Notes: generated by a model not told the origin, from the letters alone. Shown: positions 1 through 6,153, counted from the stretch's first letter. The stretch: DNA of 9,878 bases from Candidatus Bipolaricaulota bacterium (GCA_020350845.1 CP070725.1:42812-52689), one strand, 5' to 3'. Program-made: numbers and translations.

Positions 1-912
1 CAGGCGAAGACCGCGACGCTTCGCGTGGAGACGACACGGGGCGCCGACGCGGAACACCGGCGGACCGCCTGCACGGTCAGATTCGGGGCCCCGATCAAGG
101 GCGCCGGGACCGGCGTCTACAAGTCCCTGTCGACGACGGAACCGATCGTCGACACGGACGCCGCGATCGAGGAGTTCCTCGAGTGGTACCGATGGACGGA
201 GACCGCGACGACCCCAGCCACGGGGCGGCTCCCGGTCGTTCTCGCTCCGGAGGCCGCGTTCCTGCTGGTGATTCCGCTCTGTGCCGGCCTCTCGGGCGTC
301 GCGGTCGCTCGCGAGACCTCCCCCATCTTCGACCGCATGGGCGAGCCGGTCCTCGGCGATCGGCTCACCGTCCACGATGAGGCGACACTCCACGGCTCCC
401 CCGTATCGCGCCGGTTCGACGACGAGGGCAATGCCTGCGCTTCTCGTCCCCTCATCGAGAACGGGATCCTCAGAGGCTGGCTCTGCGACCAGTATGCCGC
501 GGCGAAGCTCGGCTGCGACTCGACCGGGAACGGCTTCAAGCGCGGCCTCTTCCAGTCGGGCACCGAGGCCCCCGTGAGCCCCTGGCCGGCCCACGTGACG
601 ATCGACGGCGGCGAGCGTGGCGCCCGCGAGCTGATCTCGGAGATCGAGGAGGGGATCCTCCTCGTCGGAGGGATGGGCTTCCACTCGGGAAACTTCCCGC
701 AGGGGCAGTTCGCGGTGCAGGCGGTCGGATTCCGCATCACCGGCGGGAAGATCGTCGGCCGCCTCGAGCGTACGATGGTCGCGGGCAACATCTACCAGGA
801 CTTCCTGGACGTCGAGGCGAGCCGAGAGCGGCACGAGGTGGACGTCCTCGGTGGGCCGATCCTCGCTCCCTACCTCCGCGTCGAGGCCCTCGACGTCGCG
901 GGAGCGTCGTAG
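1..912 (+). CDS. PmbA/TldE-like protein (TldD/PmbA family), 5' truncated by window
   Basis: The frame is open from base 1, so the N-terminus lies outside and 303 residues are visible; the GTG at 25 is only an internal codon. The visible part matches the C-terminal region of the TldD/PmbA family: a VVLAPEAA stretch near residue 79, a FDDEG motif at about 139-143, an STGNG motif at about 174-178, and a final block with a GGMGFHSGNF motif and a GRLERTMVAGNIYQ stretch. In this family TldD carries the metal-binding HExxxH motif and PmbA/TldE is its metal-free partner; together they trim or mature peptides in the cytoplasm (established for E. coli). No HExxxH is visible and the region is PmbA-like, so I call it the PmbA/TldE partner. 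A tldD gene could lie just upstream. The stop is one base before the upp start, so the two are probably co-transcribed. Family is confident; exact paralogue is less so. Confidence 0.85.
   Translation, partial: QAKTATLRVETTRGADAEHRRTACTVRFGAPIKGAGTGVYKSLSTTEPIVDTDAAIEEFLEWYRWTETATTPATGRLPVVLAPEAAFLLVIPLCAGLSGVAVARETSPIFDRMGEPVLGDRLTVHDEATLHGSPVSRRFDDEGNACASRPLIENGILRGWLCDQYAAAKLGCDSTGNGFKRGLFQSGTEAPVSPWPAHVTIDGGERGARELISEIEEGILLVGGMGFHSGNFPQGQFAVQAVGFRITGGKIVGRLERTMVAGNIYQDFLDVEASRERHEVDVLGGPILAPYLRVEALDVAGAS
900..904 (+). promoter_or_regulatory. Ribosome binding site of upp inside the end of the upstream gene
   Basis: GGGAG lies 9 nt before the ATG at 914, within the last codons of the PmbA-like gene. 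It supports starting upp at 914 and not at an in-frame codon at 851 that would overlap the upstream gene by 62 bases. Confidence 0.6.
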
Positions 913-913
913 C

Positions 914-1537
914 ATGACGGCACTCCACGTTCTCGACCATCCGCTCATCCAGAGCAAGCTCACGCACCTGCGGGACGCGACGACGAACAACCATGAGTTC
1001 CGTCTCCTCCTCGAGGAGCTGACGACCCTGATGGTCTACGAGATCACGCGTGACTACCCGCTTCGAGAGCAGCGCGTCGTCACGCCGCTCGAGGCGACGG
1101 TCGGGCAGGTGCTCGACGTCGACGTGGTCCTTGTTCCGATCCTGCGCGCGGGGACGGGGATGCTCGGCGGCGTCCTCTCGCTTCTCCCGCGAGCCAAGGT
1201 GGGACACATCGGGCTCTACCGCGATCCGGAGACGCTCCGTCCGGTCGAGTACTACGCCAAGCTGCCGCCCGACCTCGGGGATGCCCAGACCATCCTCGTC
1301 GATCCCATGCTTGCCACGGGATCGAGTGCCGTCGCGGCGGTCGACCTCATCAAGCGTCACGGCGCGACGCAGATCCAGCTGCTGTGTTTGGTCTCCTCTC
1401 CGGAGGGGATCGAGCGCTTCTCCTCGGCCCACCCGGAGGTGCCGATTTTCACCGCGGCCGTGGACCGAGAACTGAACCGGGAAGGGTTCATCCTCCCCGG
1501 ACTGGGAGACGCAGGCGATCGCATCTTCGGCACCTAG
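914..1537 (+). CDS. upp: Uracil phosphoribosyltransferase
   Basis: This 207-residue protein matches the usual length of Upp (about 208 in E. coli). It converts uracil plus PRPP to UMP and pyrophosphate in the cytoplasm, the pyrimidine salvage step. Visible signatures are the N-terminal HVLDHPLIQSKLTHLRD stretch (residues 5-21), the LRAGTGM loop (78-83 region), the PRPP-binding motif ILVDPMLATGSS (127-138, with D130 and the TG turn), and the C-terminal uracil-binding stretch LPGLGDAGDRIFGT (194-207), which is nearly identical to well-studied Upp proteins. The start at 914 is chosen because the preceding segment is not Upp-like, a GGGAG site is well placed, and the length then fits. It follows the PmbA-like gene with a single base between them and precedes the acetyltransferase gene by 36 nt, so a three-gene operon is likely. 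Nothing is missing from the active site. Confidence 0.97.
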   Translation: MTALHVLDHPLIQSKLTHLRDATTNNHEFRLLLEELTTLMVYEITRDYPLREQRVVTPLEATVGQVLDVDVVLVPILRAGTGMLGGVLSLLPRAKVGHIGLYRDPETLRPVEYYAKLPPDLGDAQTILVDPMLATGSSAVAAVDLIKRHGATQIQLLCLVSSPEGIERFSSAHPEVPIFTAAVDRELNREGFILPGLGDAGDRIFGT

Positions 1538-1553
1538 GCGCAAGATGCGTCTC
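1506..1553 (+). other. Bulged inverted repeat across the upp stop codon
   Basis: The 3' arm AAGATGCGTCTC (1542-1553) is the reverse complement of GAGACGC plus GCATCTT found at 1506-1527, where the two halves are separated by extra bases. The core 8-bp stem is CGCATCTT (1520-1527) with AAGATGCG (1542-1549). It spans the stop codon TAG at 1535-1537. There is no T-run after it, so it is not a standard intrinsic terminator. It could attenuate or stabilise the transcript between upp and the next gene, or be chance. Confidence 0.3.
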
Positions 1554-1556
1554 CGC

Positions 1557-1565
1557 AAGGGAGGT
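1557..1565 (+). promoter_or_regulatory. Strong Shine-Dalgarno for the acetyltransferase
   Basis: AAGGGAGGT is close to the ideal Shine-Dalgarno sequence and ends 8-9 nt before the ATG at 1574. It fixes that start and suggests efficient translation despite the hairpin upstream. Confidence 0.75.
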
Positions 1566-1573
1566 GGAGTGGG

Positions 1574-2128
1574 ATGACGGCGGACGACGGGATCCGGATC
1601 GTGGAGACCCTGACGCTGCACGACGGCGACAATCGGGCGAAGCTGTGGTCGATCTACGAGCAGGCCTTCCGCCAGCTCAACGAGCGGACGCCGATCCATC
1701 ACGGCGCGTGGAACGCCGAGAGCTTCGACGCAATGCTCCTCGATCCCGATTTCACGAAGTACCTGGTGTACGTACAGGATCAGCTCGTGGGGGCCTGTCT
1801 GATCACGGCGACACTGGAGAAGGTTCCGTGGATCAATGCCGCGTTCTATCGGCAGCGATTCCCGGAGGCGTCAGCCGTCGGACACCTGTACTTCCTCCCG
1901 GCGGTGGTCATCGACCCCGTGCACCAGGATCTGCGGCGCATCGGGGCAAAGCTTCTGCACGAGGCGGTGACCTCCCTCGGAGAAGACGGGGTCCTCGCGG
2001 TCGACTACTCCGAGACGCTGCGCCACAGCCTTCCCGCCTTCGTCCAGAGGAGCCTACGGAGGGACTTCCAGTCGGAGGTCCTGGACCGCATGGTGTATCA
2101 GGTCTTCTACTACCGCCAGCCGACCTAG
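1574..2128 (+). CDS. GNAT-like N-acetyltransferase, substrate unknown
   Basis: The 184-residue product has the layout of a Gcn5-related acetyltransferase, which moves an acetyl group from acetyl-CoA to an amine. The best evidence is a motif-A-like strand and helix at 111-130 (VVIDPVHQDLRRIGAKLLHE), where R122-I-G-A-K would hold the CoA pyrophosphate; this departs somewhat from the canonical Q/R-x-x-G-x-G/A. Before it come a beta strand at 63-78 (YLVYVQDQLVGACLIT, typical of the strand that precedes motif A) and a conserved-looking HLYFLPAVVI at 104-113. After it, VLAVDYSETL (140-149) and RDFQSEVLDRMVYQVFYYR (163-181) fit the last strands. The protein has no signal peptide or membrane segment. 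It ends the operon with the PmbA-like gene and upp; the neighbours do not reveal a substrate. I recognise the fold only, not a named subfamily. Confidence 0.65.
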   Translation: MTADDGIRIVETLTLHDGDNRAKLWSIYEQAFRQLNERTPIHHGAWNAESFDAMLLDPDFTKYLVYVQDQLVGACLITATLEKVPWINAAFYRQRFPEASAVGHLYFLPAVVIDPVHQDLRRIGAKLLHEAVTSLGEDGVLAVDYSETLRHSLPAFVQRSLRRDFQSEVLDRMVYQVFYYRQPT

Positions 2129-2130
2129 CA

Positions 2131-2144
2131 CGCCGAGCACGGCG
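2131..2144. terminator. Short GC hairpin between convergent genes
   Basis: CGCCG (2131-2135), loop AGCA, CGGCG (2140-2144) fills most of the 22-nt gap between the acetyltransferase stop and the phosphatase stop, which face each other. The stem is only 5 bp and has no T-run on either strand, so it is at best a weak bidirectional terminator. Confidence 0.3.
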
Positions 2145-2150
2145 GCGAGA

Positions 2151-2807
2151 TCAACGGGCGGCGTGCTCCGCGATCAGTCTCGGGATCTCGGAGAAGCCCG
2201 AGGCGACGTGCGCGCTCGCCGCTTCGAGCGCGGGGTCCTTCGCGTGCACGGCGATCCCCAGTCCGACGATCCCCATGACCGGGAGATCGTTCACGTGATC
2301 GCCGACGTAACAGATCTCGTCCAGCGCGAGCCCACGCGCGGCCGCGATCTCGCGTACGACGTCGGCCTTCTTCCACAGGTCGACGCGCAGCTCCCCCTTC
2401 CCGGTGAATCGCCCCCCGGAAACGCAGAGTCTGTTGGCGACTGCGAAATCGAGCCCGAGGTCGGCGCACACCCGGTCTGCCACGAGGTCGACGCCCGACG
2501 ACACGATCCCGAGAACGAAGCGTCCGCGGAGCTCCACGACCGCCTCGCGAACCCCGTCCGCCAGCGGCGGGGGGAAGATCCTCGCGGTGACCCGGGCGAC
2601 GTCGATCCCGGCGAGCAGGGCGGCGTCCTCGCGGACCCACTCCGCGTACGCATCACGCCGCGGGAGGTAGTGCTCGAGGAGGCGCCGGGACGCGGCCTCG
2701 ACGCCGGCCGCGCCAGCGATCGCGCCCCAGCTCGACTCGAAGGTGATCCCGTGATAGCGGACCAGTGTGCCGTCGAGATCGAACAGCACCGCACGGATCT
2801 CGCCCAT
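2151..2807 (-). CDS. HAD-superfamily phosphatase, SerB-like
   Basis: The 218-residue protein has all four haloacid dehalogenase motifs. Motif I is FDLDGTLV (residues 9-16, nucleophile D10 and acid/base D12). Motif II is IVSSGVD (101-107). The motif III lysine is in DLWKKADVV (K146 or K147). Motif IV is GDHVNDLPVM (169-178, D170 and D174 binding Mg2+). The segment at about 20-90 is a helical C1-type cap. The layout is that of phosphoserine-phosphatase-like HADs, which hydrolyse small phosphomonoesters in the cytoplasm. The cap lacks features that would let me name the substrate, so serB is not assigned. Its ATG is 7 nt after the stop of the NosD-DUF192 gene, so it is probably the second gene of that unit; its ribosome site is weak (GCGGA about 13 nt before the start), which hints at translational coupling. 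Nothing is truncated. Confidence 0.88.
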   Translation of the reverse strand: MGEIRAVLFDLDGTLVRYHGITFESSWGAIAGAAGVEAASRRLLEHYLPRRDAYAEWVREDAALLAGIDVARVTARIFPPPLADGVREAVVELRGRFVLGIVSSGVDLVADRVCADLGLDFAVANRLCVSGGRFTGKGELRVDLWKKADVVREIAAARGLALDEICYVGDHVNDLPVMGIVGLGIAVHAKDPALEAASAHVASGFSEIPRLIAEHAAR

Positions 2808-2814
2808 CGCTCGG

Positions 2815-4728
2815 CTAGCTTCCGCCGGACAGGACGAGCTGCGTCGTGTCGTCGATGCCGAGCCGCTCGAGGCTTCCGACCGGCAACTCGAGTGCGTAGC
2901 GGAACGCCCCCTCTACGGTGTACCGCGTCTCCGAGCCGGCTTCCATGGTCGCCCCGCCGACGTAGTGCCCGCGCCCGTCGAAGAAGGCGATGTCCAGGTC
3001 GAGGGTCACGGTCTCCATCGTGAACGCGGATCCGCTCGGCCCGCCGCCGACCTCCTGTTCGTACACGAAGAGGATCCCCGGCACGTGGCCGAGCATCTCC
3101 TCGGGGAAGCCGCGGTAGCCCGTGAACCGTTCGTGGGCCTCGTCGGCCACGAGGACGGCGCGCTCGATGCGCGTCCCGTCGCCGAGCAGAAGCTCGACCT
3201 CGATGAGGCCGCAGCCCCCGAGAACGCCCAGGGCATCTCCCATCGAGGACAGTCCCATCACCGGCGCGGTGTCCTCCGTGCCTGCAGGAACCACCGTCAC
3301 GGCATCGTCCCCGATCCCGTCGTCGTCCTCGTCCGTTCCCTCGTAGTCCGCCCAGAAGTTCCCCCGTCCGTCGACCGCCCACGCGTTGCGGCCGAGGTCG
3401 TAGACCCGTGCGTTGCGGATCGCGCTCTGGAGGAACGCGTTTCCGAAGAAGCGATTGCCCGCCGAGTCCTCATTCGTCGTCACGTGGCGGTGGGAGGCGT
3501 GAGAGAGAACGTTGTCACGGAAGGTGTTCTCACGAATCACGGGCTCGCCGAGGGTCGCCTGGAAGAGGATCCCGTCCACCATCAACGAGATCAGATTGCC
3601 GGCGATCACGTTGTGCGATCCGACCAACTGGAGCGCATAGGCGCCGCCCACGATGGTGTTCCCCTCGACGGTGTTGTAGTCCGCCTGCGCGCTGAGCAGG
3701 ATCCCGGTCTCACATTGTGCGAACGCGTTCCCGCGGAGCACGTTGCCCGACGCGAGCTCGAGCACCACGCCGAACGCGGTGTTCTCGTGATAGAAGATGT
3801 TCTTGGCGACGATGTTCTCCGACGATCCTCCGCTGATCTCGATCCCCGTCGGGTTGGCCGCCGCGAGGTTGCCTTCGACGCGATTCGCGTCCGAGGCGGT
3901 CAGGATCAGCCCGTAGTCGTTGGCGAGGAAGCGGTTGTCGACGATCGCGTTGTCGTCCGACAGCAGAAGCGTCATCGCCGCGCGGCGGTTGTTCCCCATC
4001 TCGTTGTCGCGAAGGGTGTTGCCGTGGCTCTTGTAGAGCTGGATTCCGTCCCAGCGGTTGCGGTACGCCAGGTTCCCCTCGACGGTCGATCCCTGGACGA
4101 AGGCGAGGTGGATTCCGTCTCCGTTGCTCACGTCGTTGCTCGTGATCGTGACGTTCCTGCTCGCGGCGACGGTGAGATGCCCCAGCCTCTCCCCGTCGAT
4201 CGTCCCACCATCACCGCCGAACACGTAGCGGATCGGGCGATCGTTCACCTGGTTCGATTCGTCGATGTCGTGGTCATACTCCGCCTCGGCCTCGCCGGTG
4301 ACGTGGAGCCCGAGTCCGATGGCGTAGAGCGTCAGCGATCGTGCCGTGACCCGCGTCGACGACGCGATCTCCAGCGCGTTGAACGAACTGGAGACGGCAC
4401 AGGCGTCGAGCGTGACATTCGACGCGAAGCCGACGCGGATCGCCGCACCGCGCTGCGCGTTTGCACCAGAGACCACGACGCCGCGCACGATGACATGCGC
4501 TGAGGTGTTCTCGATCTTGATTCCGTAGGCTTCGCCGCTGGGCACGTCGATCTCCCAGCCGGCGATGATGTACGGATCGTCTTCCGTTCCCGAGCCCGAC
4601 AGAACCCCGTTGGCCTCGGTGAACTCCCCGTTCCCAAGGATCGCGATCGGCTCGTGGCTGCCGAGCGCCAACGCAGAGGTCGCGCCGAGCAAGACCGTCG
4701 CCAATGCGATGACCACAGATCTCGTCAT
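2815..4728 (-). CDS. Secreted NosD-like beta-helix protein fused to a C-terminal DUF192 domain
   Basis: The 637-residue protein starts with a Sec signal peptide (MTRSVVIALA then a hydrophobic run, likely cleaved after ALA at 19-21). Residues about 25-62 are a lead-in ending GTEDDPYIIAGWEI, typical of NosD-like proteins. Residues about 65-450 are right-handed parallel beta-helix repeats of roughly 22-24 residues with recurring xxNxVxxNxx and GIxL patterns. The stretch NQVNDRPIRYVFGG (159-172) matches the conserved NosD/CASH insert, and GNFWADYEGTDEDDDGIGDD (456-475) is the usual end of the helix. Residues about 507-635 match DUF192: VLVADEAHERFTGYRGFPE (525-542), GILFVYE (551-557), FTMETVTLDLDIAFFD (569-584) and YALELPVG (611-618). 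The helix side suggests carbohydrate or surface binding; DUF192 has no settled role. The start is fixed by TAAGGAG 5 nt upstream. It is exported, and it leads a unit with the HAD phosphatase. Confidence 0.88.
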   Translation of the reverse strand: MTRSVVIALATVLLGATSALALGSHEPIAILGNGEFTEANGVLSGSGTEDDPYIIAGWEIDVPSGEAYGIKIENTSAHVIVRGVVVSGANAQRGAAIRVGFASNVTLDACAVSSSFNALEIASSTRVTARSLTLYAIGLGLHVTGEAEAEYDHDIDESNQVNDRPIRYVFGGDGGTIDGERLGHLTVAASRNVTITSNDVSNGDGIHLAFVQGSTVEGNLAYRNRWDGIQLYKSHGNTLRDNEMGNNRRAAMTLLLSDDNAIVDNRFLANDYGLILTASDANRVEGNLAAANPTGIEISGGSSENIVAKNIFYHENTAFGVVLELASGNVLRGNAFAQCETGILLSAQADYNTVEGNTIVGGAYALQLVGSHNVIAGNLISLMVDGILFQATLGEPVIRENTFRDNVLSHASHRHVTTNEDSAGNRFFGNAFLQSAIRNARVYDLGRNAWAVDGRGNFWADYEGTDEDDDGIGDDAVTVVPAGTEDTAPVMGLSSMGDALGVLGGCGLIEVELLLGDGTRIERAVLVADEAHERFTGYRGFPEEMLGHVPGILFVYEQEVGGGPSGSAFTMETVTLDLDIAFFDGRGHYVGGATMEAGSETRYTVEGAFRYALELPVGSLERLGIDDTTQLVLSGGS

Positions 4729-4733
4729 GATCT

Positions 4734-4740
4734 CTCCTTA
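4734..4740 (-). promoter_or_regulatory. Shine-Dalgarno for the NosD-DUF192 gene
   Basis: On the minus strand TAAGGAG lies 5 nt before the ATG at 4728-4726, the only start that gives a clean signal peptide. Confidence 0.75.
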
Positions 4741-4799
4741 GCTTGCGTCCAGACGTGCTCGCCCGATCGCTCATCGGAGCACGATACCACCCGAAGGGC

Positions 4800-4829
4800 A
4801 TTATAGTCCCCGTTCTCGACACCCCGCAA
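4800..4829 (-). promoter_or_regulatory. Sigma-70-type promoter driving the NosD-DUF192/HAD unit
   Basis: On the minus strand a perfect TATAAT box (4805-4800) is preceded by an 18-nt spacer and TTGCGG (4829-4824), three of six matches to the -35 consensus. Transcription would start near 4793 and leave a leader of about 65 nt before the ATG at 4728. An AT-rich perfect -10 stands out in this GC-rich DNA, and its position in front of a gene with a good ribosome site supports it. Confidence 0.7.
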
Positions 4830-4884
4830 CGGATCCCCGCCCTCGCGATCAGCATCCTGACAAGGGTTTCTTCGTCCTTTGAGG

Positions 4885-4969
4885 CACGGAAGGCTGCGCT
4901 GTGTGCTTCCTGTGAGGCCGGGCGGGGGCTTCCCGCGGGGAAGTGCCGCCTGTCCTACAGTGGAAGGAC
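4885..4969. other. Run of small inverted repeats in the divergent intergenic region
   Basis: Three hairpins follow one another. CACGGAAG (4885-4892) pairs with CTTCC plus GTG (4906-4914) with one bulged base. CTTCCC (4929-4934) pairs with GGGAAG (4938-4943) across a 3-nt loop. GTCCT (4952-4956) pairs with AGGAC (4965-4969). Stems are 5-8 bp, and in GC-rich DNA some are expected by chance. They lie outside both genes and upstream of the 4973-4998 repeat. The rest of the intergenic region (4729-5012) holds the minus-strand promoter and no gene I can support. Confidence 0.35.
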
Positions 4970-4972
4970 CCG

Positions 4973-4998
4973 TACGACACGATTCCAGTGGTGTCGTA
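4973..4998. promoter_or_regulatory. Operator-like inverted repeat upstream of the DUF4015 gene
   Basis: TACGACAC (4973-4980) and GTGTCGTA (4991-4998) form a perfect 8-bp inverted repeat with a 10-nt centre. It ends 2 nt before a candidate -10 box (TACACT, 5001-5006) and 14 nt before the ATG at 5013, where a repressor would block RNA polymerase. No regulator gene is in the window. Confidence 0.4.
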
Positions 4999-5000
4999 GC

Positions 5001-5006
5001 TACACT
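5001..5006 (+). promoter_or_regulatory. Candidate -10 box of a leaderless promoter
   Basis: TACACT fits the TANNNT pattern and ends 6 nt before the ATG at 5013, so transcription would begin at or next to the start codon. No Shine-Dalgarno precedes that ATG and no -35 box is visible, both usual for leaderless genes in some lineages. The hexamer alone is weak evidence. Confidence 0.3.
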
Positions 5007-5012
5007 TCGTCC

Positions 5013-6023
5013 ATGGAACAGCGCTCCCGACTCCTGGTCGTCGCCCTCGCGGCGTCTCTCCTGCTGTTGATCGTCGGGCTCAGCGTCGGGCCGCTCGGCT
5101 CCGGCGGAGCCCACGGATACCCGCGATCGCCTCACGGGCGCGTCGGCGTCTACCTCACGTCCCACGCGGTGAGCGTCCGATCGATCCTCGACGGAATCCT
5201 CCGCGCGTGCGAGCGCGGGGCGCTCAACGCGGTCGTCGTCAACGTGAAGAACATGCACGGCGAGGTGACGTTCGCAACCACGTCCGCGCGTGCACGGGAG
5301 ATCGGCGCGGTCGCGGAGCGGCTCGACCTCGGCGCGCTGACGAGGCGCCTTCACGACCTGGGGATCTACGTGATCGCACGCCAGGTGCTGTTCTACGACC
5401 CCAAGCTCGCGGACGCCCAAGGCCGGGACACACCCTGGGTCGATCCCACGGACGATGAGGTCGTGAGCTACAACCTCGAACTTGCCGCCGAGGTTGCGGC
5501 GATGGGCGTCGACGAATTGCAGTTCGACTACATCCGCTATCCCGATGAGGACCCCATCGGTGACGACTACACCTCTCGCCGACGGGCGATCTCCGGCTTC
5601 CTGGAACGCGCCCGGCGGCGGCTTTCGGGGAGGGTCTTCCTCTCGGTCGACGTGTTCGGACGGGTTCTCTGGCCGTGGAACGCGCGCGGCATCGACCCCA
5701 TCGGGCAGGTCCTCGAAGAGATGGCCCCGGCATGCACGGTGGTCTCCCCGATGGTCTACCCGTCCCACTACAGCGAGGCGCGGTATACCCAGGACCCGTA
5801 CGGCGTCGTTCGGGATGCCCTGAGAAGCGGAGCAGGGCGGATCGCTACGTCGATTCGCCCGTTCCTGCAGGCATTCGACCGCCTGATCCCTGCGGGCATG
5901 AGCCTCACCGAGTACATCGCGCAGCAGATTCGTGCCGCCCGGGAGTGGGGCGCCGACGGCTACCTCTTCTGGGACCCCGCCTGCGACTACGGCGCACTCT
6001 TCGAGGCGCTCTCGACGCACTAG
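5013..6023 (+). CDS. DUF4015 protein, TIM-barrel glycosidase-like, membrane-anchored or secreted
   Basis: The 336-residue protein begins with a hydrophobic segment (LLVVALAASLLLLIVGLSV, residues 7-25) after a short basic start, an uncleaved anchor or signal peptide, so the domain acts outside the inner membrane. Residues about 43-335 match the DUF4015 family (putative glycosyl hydrolase). Visible blocks are VGVYLTS (44-50), VVVNVKNMHGEV (74-85), IARQVLFYDPKLA (121-133), PWVDPTDDEVVSYN (141-154), GVDELQFDYIRYP (165-177, an acid-rich strand end where catalytic residues would be expected), SVDVFG (211-216), VSPMVYPSHY (244-253) and GYLFWDP (316-322). Family function is inferred from glycoside-hydrolase resemblance and no substrate is proven. 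The start at 5013 is chosen because upstream in-frame sequence (from 4743) looks non-coding and no other start gives an N-terminal anchor. It is transcribed away from the NosD-DUF192 gene; tgt follows after 130 nt. Confidence 0.88.
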   Translation: MEQRSRLLVVALAASLLLLIVGLSVGPLGSGGAHGYPRSPHGRVGVYLTSHAVSVRSILDGILRACERGALNAVVVNVKNMHGEVTFATTSARAREIGAVAERLDLGALTRRLHDLGIYVIARQVLFYDPKLADAQGRDTPWVDPTDDEVVSYNLELAAEVAAMGVDELQFDYIRYPDEDPIGDDYTSRRRAISGFLERARRRLSGRVFLSVDVFGRVLWPWNARGIDPIGQVLEEMAPACTVVSPMVYPSHYSEARYTQDPYGVVRDALRSGAGRIATSIRPFLQAFDRLIPAGMSLTEYIAQQIRAAREWGADGYLFWDPACDYGALFEALSTH

Positions 6024-6050
6024 GCGACGCGGTCGCCGGGGTGGGCCCCG
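6023..6050 (+). terminator. Two adjacent GC hairpins after the DUF4015 gene
   Basis: GGCGAC (6023-6028), loop GCG, GTCGCC (6032-6037) begins in the stop codon, and CGGGG (6037-6041) with CCCCG (6046-6050) follows at once. They share base 6037, so only one can be complete at a time. No T-run follows, so termination is uncertain; transcription may read into tgt. Confidence 0.3.
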
Positions 6051-6094
6051 CGCGGTAGACTCGCTCCCGGGAGGGCGTAACGGGCGCGAACCCT

Positions 6095-6123
6095 GGGATC
6101 TCTTTCCGACGCCCGAAAGACCC
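6095..6123 (+). other. Bulged hairpin in the tgt leader region
   Basis: TCTTTC (6101-6106) pairs with GAAAGA (6115-6120), and GGG (6095-6097) can extend it with CCC (6121-6123) past a 3-nt bulge. It lies 30 nt before the tgt start. I do not see the A-rich tail and pseudoknot pattern of a preQ1 riboswitch, so a role in sensing queuosine precursors is not supported. Confidence 0.25.
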
Positions 6124-6141
6124 GCGGGACGTCAACGGCAT

Positions 6142-6148
6142 GAGAGGA
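6142..6148 (+). promoter_or_regulatory. Shine-Dalgarno deciding the GTG start of tgt
   Basis: GAGAGGA lies 5 nt before GTG at 6154. The in-frame stretch upstream back to 5932 overlaps the DUF4015 gene and has no TGT-like sequence, so GTG at 6154 is the likely start. Confidence 0.65.
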
Positions 6149-6153
6149 ACCTC

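Noticed and set aside
851..913. Earlier in-frame start for upp
   Set aside because: The added 21 residues are not Upp-like, overlap the upstream gene, and exceed the family length; ATG at 914 has a ribosome site.
737..1702. A 321-codon open frame on the minus strand
   Set aside because: It covers upp, a clear gene on the other strand, and the ends of its two neighbours, with no recognisable domain.
1384..2298. A 304-codon plus-strand frame overlapping upp, the acetyltransferase and the phosphatase
   Set aside because: It crosses three supported genes in another frame and its product is low-complexity Arg/Gly-rich.
2767..4503. A 578-codon open frame on the plus strand
   Set aside because: It lies antisense to the NosD-DUF192 gene, which has a signal peptide, clear domains, a promoter and a ribosome site. 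Its translation is Arg/Val/Asp/Glu-rich and resembles no family; long antisense frames are common in GC-rich genes.
4743..5012. N-terminal extension of the DUF4015 protein
   Set aside because: The extension is not DUF4015-like, has odd composition, and would place the membrane anchor in the middle. ATG at 5013 gives a normal N-terminal hydrophobic segment.
4725..6020. A 431-codon open frame on the minus strand
   Set aside because: It is antisense to the DUF4015 gene and runs across the divergent intergenic region. The plus-strand frame has the conserved DUF4015 blocks; this one has none.
6024..6153. PreQ1 riboswitch upstream of tgt
   Set aside because: Only GC hairpins are visible. The short stem-loop with A-rich tail and pseudoknot expected for known preQ1 riboswitch classes is not recognisable.
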